A stretch of 5,162 nt of DNA. Origin: Bacteroidota bacterium (lineage in GTDB: Bacteria; Bacteroidota; Bacteroidia; Chitinophagales; Chitinophagaceae). The stretch spans positions 1-5,162 of the forward strand of contig JAEWJV010000105.1 of the NCBI GenBank assembly GCA_023386395.1, in the 5' to 3' direction. How positions within the stretch are numbered: position 1 is the first letter of the stretch; each line of letters starts with the position of its first letter. This document shows positions 1 through 4,447 of the stretch, piece after piece. The notes under the pieces were generated by a model. The model saw nothing but the letters and a program-made list of their open reading frames with translations, ran no database searches and had not been told where the DNA came from. Both the position numbers and the translations under genes were made by a program.

Positions 1-300
1 CTTTTGCTCTATGCTGCCTGCTTTTTGTTCAGCTTTCGATACAGAGTCCAGCAAGCCATGCAGTTTGTCACGTGTTCCATAATAAAGGTCATCAAAAGCG
101 CCGATGCCGGATTCTGTTTCAGGAATATGAACGGTATCAAGCCATTTGCCATTCATAAACTGAAAGAAATTATCGCCAGGTTTTACGGCTGAATCCATAT
201 AGCCTGTTTCAATAAATTTGCCTGCTATATATTCTTTGTTGGTGTTGCAGGCGGAGAAGATTATTAAGAAAGAAGCTGCACAAAGCAGTTTATTCGCCAT
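1..300 (-). CDS. M13-family (neprilysin/PepO-type) metallopeptidase lipoprotein, N-terminal 100 residues, cut by window edge
   Basis: Reading leftward from the ATG at 300-298, the frame is open for 100 codons to the window edge, so only the N-terminus is present. The first 18 residues form a lipoprotein signal: a hydrophobic stretch followed by Phe-Ser-Ala-Cys, with Cys18 as the likely lipidated residue. Phe at -3 is not the classic choice but is acceptable. Residues 36-60 contain SAVKPGDNFFQFMNGKWLD and then a Pro-Glu-Thr segment. This is the characteristic opening of M13 zinc endopeptidases (DxSVxPGDDFFxYVNGxWL). The catalytic HExxH and NExxAD motifs of the family lie several hundred residues further on and are not in the window, so activity cannot be judged. 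The protein is expected to be membrane-anchored in the periplasm or at the cell surface and to cleave short peptides. The leader is A/T-rich with no Shine-Dalgarno sequence, as usual in Bacteroidetes. It lies 75 bases after rsmE in the same direction; co-transcription is possible but not shown. Confidence 0.9.
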   Translation of the reverse strand, partial: MANKLLCAASFLIIFSACNTNKEYIAGKFIETGYMDSAVKPGDNFFQFMNGKWLDTVHIPETESGIGAFDDLYYGTRDKLHGLLDSVSKAEQKAGSIEQK

Positions 301-375
301 AGAAAAAATTTTAAGCGCCTAAAGTAAGAATTTACAAAATAGGCATTGCCATTATTTGATGAATGAAGTGTAAGA
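301..375. other. Intergenic spacer between rsmE and the M13 peptidase gene
   Basis: This 75-base A/T-rich spacer separates the rsmE stop from the downstream start. I see no convincing terminator and no clear TAnnTTTG promoter. Read on the minus strand, TACTTTAG about 20 bases before the ATG is one mismatch from that consensus but has no matching upstream element. A 14-base near-palindrome (310-323) followed on the minus strand by a T-run sits directly before the start codon. Its stem is almost all A-T pairs and too weak to call a terminator. The spacer could hold a weak promoter or simply be part of a polycistronic message. Confidence 0.4.
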
Positions 376-1077
376 TCAATCCATATTAACCAGTAACGCA
401 GCGGCAACAACCCCGGCAGTTTCCGTGCGTAGCCTTGTATTGCCAAGCGTTACAGGAACAAAATTTTTTTCGAGTGCATAGTTGATTTCAGTGGCAGAAA
501 AATCCCCTTCGGGGCCTATCAGGATTAATTTGTTTTTAGGAGCAATAGTTATTTGGTTAATTGATTTTCTTTCTTTTTCAACGCAATGTGCAATCAGCTT
601 TATACCATCAAAACCTTCATTAATAAATGCATTGAATTTTTTAGGTTGATGTAAGTGCGGCAGCCATGTTTGCCGGCTTTGCAGCATAGCAGCAATAAGA
701 ATATTATGCATCCTGTCAAAACGAAAATGTTCTTTTTCTGTATGGTCGCAAATGAGCGGTGTAATTTCCTTAACGCCTATTTCAGTTGCTTTCTCTAAAA
801 ACCATTCAAAGCGCGATGGATTTTTCAGCAATGATATGGCAACAGAAATGTTTGTAGTTTGTAGTTGATAGTTTGTAGTTGATTCAATTCTTACTCCACA
901 ATGTTTCTTATCAGCATTAATAATTGTTGCTGTAAACAAACTCCCTTTACCATCGGTGAGCTGTAATTGTTCGCCTGCTTTCATGCGCAGCACCTGCACG
1001 CAGTGTTTGCTTGTTTCTTCACTTAAAACATGTACAGGCTGCTGAATATTTTCTTCGTAAAAATATGGAAGGTTCAT
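376..1077 (-). CDS. rsmE: 16S rRNA (uracil1498-N3)-methyltransferase RsmE
   Basis: This 233-residue protein has the normal length and order of RsmE, which methylates N3 of U1498 in 16S rRNA of the 30S subunit using S-adenosylmethionine. Residues 1 to about 64 form the PUA-like RNA-binding domain. The SPOUT (trefoil-knot) methyltransferase domain follows, with EKATEIGVKEITPL (95-108), AAMLQSRQTWLP (129-140), the cofactor-loop motif LIGPEGDFSATE (186-197) and the knot motif LGNTRLRTETAG (211-222), which are family hallmarks. The ATG at 1077 gives the canonical short N-terminus. An upstream ATG 7 bases earlier is out of frame. The start lies 21 bases after the stop of the DUF4157-peptidase gene, so read-through transcription is likely, although the function is housekeeping and unrelated. 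One oddity is that residues 65-76 are encoded by a short tandem repeat in the interdomain linker. The catalytic motifs look intact. Confidence 0.96.
   Translation of the reverse strand: MNLPYFYEENIQQPVHVLSEETSKHCVQVLRMKAGEQLQLTDGKGSLFTATIINADKKHCGVRIESTTNYQLQTTNISVAISLLKNPSRFEWFLEKATEIGVKEITPLICDHTEKEHFRFDRMHNILIAAMLQSRQTWLPHLHQPKKFNAFINEGFDGIKLIAHCVEKERKSINQITIAPKNKLILIGPEGDFSATEINYALEKNFVPVTLGNTRLRTETAGVVAAALLVNMD
850..884. repeat. 14-bp tandem repeat inside rsmE coding sequence
   Basis: On the plus strand a partial copy GTTTGTA (850-856) is followed by GTTTGTAGTTGATA (857-870) and GTTTGTAGTTGATT (871-884), which differ only at the last base. Because 14 is not a multiple of three, the two full copies are read in different frames, giving Ser-Thr-Thr-Asn and then Tyr-Gln-Leu-Gln-Thr-Thr-Asn on the minus strand. 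The repeat falls in the linker between the PUA-like and SPOUT domains of RsmE, where extra residues should be tolerated. Confidence 0.85.
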
Positions 1078-1098
1078 GCGCCATAAATGTAAACAGAA

Positions 1099-2991
1099 TT
1101 ATGGAGTTGTTGGATGCGATTGCCTGAACCTCATGTCGCTGTCTATATGTTCCTGTGCGCTCGTTGTGGTTGGTTGCGGAATTAATTCATTGGTCATGTG
1201 ACGTGCGCCTTCGGCATATTGCAGAGCATCTGCAAGATTGAAACCTCTTACAATCCACGACGGCCTTCCAAGCATAAAAGCTGCAAATACTGTTTTAATA
1301 CGGTCATCAGCGGAGAGCGTAAACCAGTCGGCGCAAACAGTAAGTGTATGGGCTGAGCGCAATTGCCTTAAAGTGACTGATGAGGCTGATACTTTACCTT
1401 CACCGGCATAAGCAGCAGCGCCGGAGCAATTGGGGTCGCCGGAACCGGCACAGGACAAATCCCAGGTATTGTTAAACCCATTATTTTGTAATGACTGAAA
1501 AGCATTATTCAAAGCAACCAGCTCTGCCGTTGTGGTTACCGAAGGAAATGAACGGTTCAATAAATCGAGGTTGGCCGAATTTAAAGTGTTGAGTGCTGCC
1601 CCGTTTAATAATGTAACATCGGTTTGCAAGCCATTTTGCGCAAAAGCGGCCCATTGGGCAGCTCTTGCAAAAGCTTCCAGTAAAATATCCGGCTGGCTGC
1701 AACCTGCGGTAGTATCAGCCTGCGGCGTAACAATTTGCGTATTGGCTCTGGCATGAAGCAGTTCTGCAAGAATACCGTAAGAATCTGCGTTGTCTAAGGT
1801 TTCTTCCGGCGACAGATGCTGGAATACCCTGTCTGTTCTGTATGCCCTGTCGTTTACACCTGTATTTTGCGTAACCGTATTACTTATGCCAACCTGCGGT
1901 ATGGTTGCATGCATTAGTTCGTGAATAAATGTTGCAATCGGCCTGCTGCCTGCAATACCCACTGAACACATAGTAAGCGCATACGGGCCTATTACATAAG
2001 CCGCAACAAAAGAAGAGCCGCCGGATGTACAATGTGTGCGATCGCAATTAATGCTGATGCGTCCCGGGCTGCGCAGCAATTGCGCAACGTGTAAAAACCT
2101 TCTTCTGATCACCTCAGCATACTGTACATCATTCGTATTAAATGCCTGTTGCAAGGCGCCTGCAATCCTTGTATAATTACCGCGTGGCGCAATTGCATCT
2201 TTAAACACTTCATCTGTATTAAACTCCAGCAATTGCTGGTAAATATCATCAAGCCAGGTGAGTGTTTGGTTAACAATATCTGTTATATCTGTTTGATTGC
2301 AATTGGCTGCTATATTTACTGTTGATGATGTTGTTGTTGAACCTGTAGTACCGGTGGTTGCAGTTGGTGAAGTTGTGGTTGCAGCCGCACCTGCAACATC
2401 ATCACGCTGCAGCAAGCCTGTTGGCGCATTATTGGTTTGCTGAACAACATGTGTTAATTCATGCGCCATTAACTTTTTGCCTTCATTGGTTTTGGGCTGG
2501 TATTGGCCGGCGCCAAAAACAATATTGTTCCCATAAGTATAAGCCCGCGCATTTATATTTTTTGCTGATTGGTTAGCTGCATCATTTGTATGCAATTGCA
2601 CATTTGAAAAATCATATCCCAACCTTGACTCAAAGAAAGCCTTTTCATTTCCGCCTAAGTTTTTGCCGCCTTGTAAAGAAGATAAATAATTCTCTGTATC
2701 TGCTGTTGTATTTGCATTGTCTTCATCATTCGCCTTACGTTGCAATTTTTTTTCTTCCTCTTCGCAGTGCGCACATTTTCTTTGAACAACCGGCGGCATA
2801 AAAAAACTTTTTGCTGAAGCAAAGTTTTGCATAGGTATTATACCTTTTTCAATCGCATTTTCATCTTTATAATTATCTGCTTCACCTGGTTGCGTAAAAA
2901 TAGTCTTGGGTTGAAAAAATGAAGGCCTTCCGGCATTTTGTAAATTGCCAGCAACTGTTGGTTTCGTTGTTATATCTGCCTTTGCAGTCAT
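1099..2991 (-). CDS. DUF4157 (eCIS core domain) protein with C-terminal aspzincin-like zinc metallopeptidase, putative injected effector
   Basis: This 630-residue protein has no signal peptide. Residues 22-72 hold the usual DUF4157 leader (SFFQPK, then a QPGE stretch, then SFFMPPVVQRK), followed by CAHCEEEEKKLQRK (73-86), a Cys-x-x-Cys plus acidic patch. The DUF4157 domain spans about 99-185 with GYDFSNV, NNIVFG and AHELTHVVQQ (HExxH at 177-181). A Thr/Ser/Ala-rich linker (198-225) leads to a second hydrolase module. This contains C316, C321 and C342, HELMH at 357-361, and ETLDNADSY at 397-405. HExxH followed by an Asp in an N-A-D motif is the aspzincin (M35 and Lys-specific endopeptidase) arrangement, with D403 the likely third zinc ligand. 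Residues 431-600 look like a decayed second copy. Families of this design are associated with extracellular contractile injection systems; delivery of this protein is inferred, as is its substrate. It starts 11 bases after the upstream DUF4157-lysozyme gene, so the two are almost certainly co-transcribed. The leader is A/T-rich with no Shine-Dalgarno sequence. Confidence 0.9.
   Translation of the reverse strand: MTAKADITTKPTVAGNLQNAGRPSFFQPKTIFTQPGEADNYKDENAIEKGIIPMQNFASAKSFFMPPVVQRKCAHCEEEEKKLQRKANDEDNANTTADTENYLSSLQGGKNLGGNEKAFFESRLGYDFSNVQLHTNDAANQSAKNINARAYTYGNNIVFGAGQYQPKTNEGKKLMAHELTHVVQQTNNAPTGLLQRDDVAGAAATTTSPTATTGTTGSTTTSSTVNIAANCNQTDITDIVNQTLTWLDDIYQQLLEFNTDEVFKDAIAPRGNYTRIAGALQQAFNTNDVQYAEVIRRRFLHVAQLLRSPGRISINCDRTHCTSGGSSFVAAYVIGPYALTMCSVGIAGSRPIATFIHELMHATIPQVGISNTVTQNTGVNDRAYRTDRVFQHLSPEETLDNADSYGILAELLHARANTQIVTPQADTTAGCSQPDILLEAFARAAQWAAFAQNGLQTDVTLLNGAALNTLNSANLDLLNRSFPSVTTTAELVALNNAFQSLQNNGFNNTWDLSCAGSGDPNCSGAAAYAGEGKVSASSVTLRQLRSAHTLTVCADWFTLSADDRIKTVFAAFMLGRPSWIVRGFNLADALQYAEGARHMTNELIPQPTTTSAQEHIDSDMRFRQSHPTTP
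1192..1701 (-). other. Degenerate second copy of the aspzincin-like domain (residues 431-600)
   Basis: Seen by hand alignment within the peptidase protein. F284 and F482 each lie 32 residues before a Cys (C316, C514). A second Cys follows (C321, C522), then LTMC against LTVC (C342, C553). The catalytic helix ATFIHELMH (353-361) aligns with KTVFAAFML (566-574), so both His and the Glu are lost. NADSYGILAE (401-410) aligns with LADALQYAEG (586-595), keeping the Asp. The offset stays within 198 to 213 residues up to the helix, then shrinks because a loop is about 28 residues shorter. The copy should be catalytically dead and may serve as a structural, inhibitory or substrate-binding domain. Confidence 0.6.
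2437..2697 (-). repeat. DUF4157 core copy 1 (in the peptidase protein)
   Basis: These 87 codons (residues 99-185) align without gaps to residues 80-166 of the neighbouring lysozyme protein, with 60 identical residues by hand count. The most conserved blocks are GYDFSNV, NNIVF, QYQP, TNEGKK and AHELTHVVQQ. The DNA is also clearly related, so the pair forms a diverged direct repeat about 1.3 kb apart. Confidence 0.9.
2746..2753. repeat. Eight-base poly-A tract (coding strand) in the peptidase gene
   Basis: Eight T on the plus strand, read as GAA AAA AAA on the coding strand at Glu80-Lys81-Lys82, just upstream of the DUF4157 core. Slippage here would shift the frame before both putative enzymatic regions; one shifted frame stops within four codons (ATT GCA ACG TAA). 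Confidence 0.8.
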
Positions 2992-3002
2992 TAATATTTA
3001 TT

Positions 3003-4253
3003 TTACCAGGCGCGTTTCTTTCTTCTTTCAACAAAATTTTTCATCACCTTATATTGTTTTGTATCCGGGTCTTTCATGGTGATAGCTGTTCTTAAATACC
3101 TGTTCCTTACCGCATCTTTATTGGTGCACCAGTTTTCATTAACGAAGCTTACAAAATCTGATGGAAGGCTGCCTACGTGCGCCGACAAATCTACCATCGC
3201 ATCAAACTCAGCCTGGTTAAGATCAACCTTTATTTTATTATGCACTTCGTTCATGTGTGTTTGCATATCCTGTTTTAATAATTCGACAGCGCGGTCTTTG
3301 GTTATGGCATTCCATGGCGAAGCGCAGGCGCAGGTTTTTTTGGTTTTGCCATCATCGGTGGTTTCTGTATTTATTGTGCAGGATGACTTTGGAAAGATGA
3401 CGTGCCCGTAACCAATAGTACACTGCCCTTCTGAAGCTACATACGGGGTAAGAAATAAGCCCTCGCCGGGATCGCCGTCAACTTTTGCATACTTGCCTGT
3501 AATACGATCAATCAATGTTTGCCCAACTTCCGTGGGCTGAACTGGCGATGATTTTACGCACCTCTTTTTCAATTCTTTTTCAAGCGCATTAAAATATTCC
3601 ATATTGCCTTCTTCCGCAGGATAATCTTCAGGTTGAATGGTATGTATATATTCATTGTAAGCATCATACTCACTTTGTAAAACATCGTCGCTTAATTCTG
3701 AAGGGTCTTTGTTGGTTTCCCTTTGAACAAGCGGCGAAGAAGATGCATCGCTGCTTTGTTGCACCACATGCGTTAATTCATGCGCCAGCAGTTTTTTCCC
3801 TTCGTTTGTATTGGGCTGATATTGGTTTGAAGCAAAAACAATATTGTTGCCGGAAGTATAAGCCAGGGCATTTATATTTTGCGCCGACTGATGTGCACTG
3901 CTATCATTATAAATGCACACATTTGAAAAATCATAACCCATTTTTGATTCAAAAAAACGTCTTTCTTCATTTCCTAAAGATTTGCCGCCTGATAAATTGC
4001 CGATGTAGTTTTCTGTTTCAGCAGAAGTTCTTGGCACCTTATCATTATTTGGTTTACACTGAATGGATGCGGGTTTAAAAAATGCATTGGCTGCAACATT
4101 ATCCTGCTGAACTATTTTATCGGCAACCGCATTGGCTTCCTGCTCATAAATATCATCAGGTTGATTTATTGCAAGTTTTGCCTGGAAGAAAGCAGGCGTC
4201 CCTGTTTTTTTTCGGGCAACAGAATTTTTGTTCTTTTCAGCGAGGCAGTACAT
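3003..4253 (-). CDS. DUF4157 (eCIS core domain) protein with C-terminal T4-type lysozyme (GH24-like) domain, putative injected effector
   Basis: This 416-residue protein has no signal peptide. Its N-terminus has the DUF4157 leader AFFQAK with QPDDIYEQEANAVADKIV (21-48) and a second FF motif (58-59). The DUF4157 core spans about 80-166 and ends in AHELTHVVQQ (HExxH at 158-162). An acidic, probably helical spacer (181-232) leads to a lysozyme domain at about 245-416. There, GEGLFLTPY (263-271) carries E264, aligning with catalytic Glu11 of T4 lysozyme, and EGQCTIGYGH (275-284) carries T279, aligning with Thr26. AEFDAMVDLSAHVGSL (348-363) and the terminal VERRKKRAW are further family marks. The expected reaction is cleavage of the MurNAc-GlcNAc bond in peptidoglycan. 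The residue matching Asp20 is Ala273, so activity is uncertain. The domain also carries a Cys-containing insertion (C292, C308, C310). The ATG at 4253 is the only sensible start before the leader motif. It appears to be the first gene of the operon; no immunity gene follows. Confidence 0.9.
   Translation of the reverse strand: MYCLAEKNKNSVARKKTGTPAFFQAKLAINQPDDIYEQEANAVADKIVQQDNVAANAFFKPASIQCKPNNDKVPRTSAETENYIGNLSGGKSLGNEERRFFESKMGYDFSNVCIYNDSSAHQSAQNINALAYTSGNNIVFASNQYQPNTNEGKKLLAHELTHVVQQSSDASSSPLVQRETNKDPSELSDDVLQSEYDAYNEYIHTIQPEDYPAEEGNMEYFNALEKELKKRCVKSSPVQPTEVGQTLIDRITGKYAKVDGDPGEGLFLTPYVASEGQCTIGYGHVIFPKSSCTINTETTDDGKTKKTCACASPWNAITKDRAVELLKQDMQTHMNEVHNKIKVDLNQAEFDAMVDLSAHVGSLPSDFVSFVNENWCTNKDAVRNRYLRTAITMKDPDTKQYKVMKNFVERRKKRAW
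3756..4016 (-). repeat. DUF4157 core copy 2 (in the lysozyme protein)
   Basis: Residues 80-166 of the lysozyme protein, paralogous to residues 99-185 of the downstream peptidase protein (60 of 87 identical, no gaps). This copy keeps the fuller family leader upstream (YEQEANAVAD), which has decayed in the other copy, and it lacks the CAHCEEEE insert. Confidence 0.9.
4205..4212. repeat. Eight-base poly-A tract (coding strand) near the 5' end of the lysozyme gene
   Basis: Eight T on the plus strand, read as CGA AAA AAA ACA on the coding strand at Arg14-Lys15-Lys16-Thr17. Loss or gain of one A would destroy the reading frame before any domain. It has the same length as the tract in the partner gene. 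Confidence 0.8.
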
Positions 4254-4273
4254 ATAGGTTAGCTGTATTTGTA

Positions 4274-4292
4274 AAATTAATCATCCGGTTAA
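4274..4292. promoter_or_regulatory. TCCGGTT direct repeat upstream of the DUF4157 operon, possible operator
   Basis: Two exact copies of TCCGGTT begin 12 bases apart, about 20-40 bases upstream of the lysozyme-gene start. Such spacing would place two binding sites roughly one helical turn apart, over the likely promoter. The G/C-rich heptamers stand out from the A/T-rich surroundings. No regulator can be named, and chance cannot be excluded. Confidence 0.25.
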
Positions 4293-4423
4293 TATTCCGG
4301 TTGTTTTATTTTTCTGTAGGTTCAACCGTACAATTCATCCTTCATAAAAACAATTCATGCATTAAATTATGCAGGCTATGTAATTGTCTGAAAAGTTATA
4401 GACATAATCGTGCTATTGGTTTT

Positions 4424-4431
4424 TATATTTG
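4424..4431 (+). promoter_or_regulatory. Candidate Bacteroidetes-type -7 element (TAnnTTTG) for the propeller sensor gene
   Basis: TATATTTG matches the TAnnTTTG consensus used by the primary sigma factor of Bacteroidetes, and it lies 17 bases before the ATG at 4448, implying a very short leader. No good TTG-type -33 element is found at the expected distance, so the call rests on one element. Confidence 0.35.
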
Positions 4432-4447
4432 ATTACCAAATTTATTC

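Larger units (their letters stand above)
4254..4447. other. Divergent intergenic region between the DUF4157 operon and the propeller sensor gene
   Basis: This 194-base A/T-rich region must hold the promoters for both directions. A TATATTTG element faces the sensor gene. For the leftward operon only a weak match, TAATTTTA on the minus strand about 25 bases before the ATG, can be seen. Other local features are a TCCGGTT direct repeat (4274-4280 and 4286-4292), a 9-base direct repeat ACAATTCAT (4330-4338 and 4350-4358) and an inverted repeat TGCAT-N6-ATGCA (4358-4373). No RNA gene or terminator is recognisable. Confidence 0.6.

Noticed and set aside
310..323. Near-palindrome followed by a T-run on the minus strand, as a possible terminator before the M13 peptidase gene
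   Set aside because: Once a minimal loop is allowed, the stem is four A-T pairs and a wobble pair, too weak, and it abuts the start codon.
264..446. 60-codon minus-strand frame overlapping the end of rsmE and the start of the M13 peptidase gene
   Set aside because: It overlaps two well-supported genes in another frame and shows no domain or leader.
1505..1756. Short open frames on both strands inside the peptidase gene (1505-1702 minus, 1532-1756 plus)
   Set aside because: They are contained in the real coding sequence and show no independent coding evidence.
3076..3411. 111-codon plus-strand open frame opposite the lysozyme domain
   Set aside because: It lies wholly inside the well-supported minus-strand gene and has no recognisable motif.
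2358..4078. Plus-strand frames opposite the two DUF4157 domains (2358-2576, 2586-2801, 3743-4078) that resemble each other
   Set aside because: Their similarity simply mirrors the duplicated DUF4157 DNA on the opposite strand. They lack their own start context and match no family I recognise.
4082..4432. 116-codon plus-strand open frame spanning the lysozyme gene start and the intergenic region
   Set aside because: Its first half is antisense to the lysozyme gene leader and its composition is not protein-like. It would also overlap the likely promoters.
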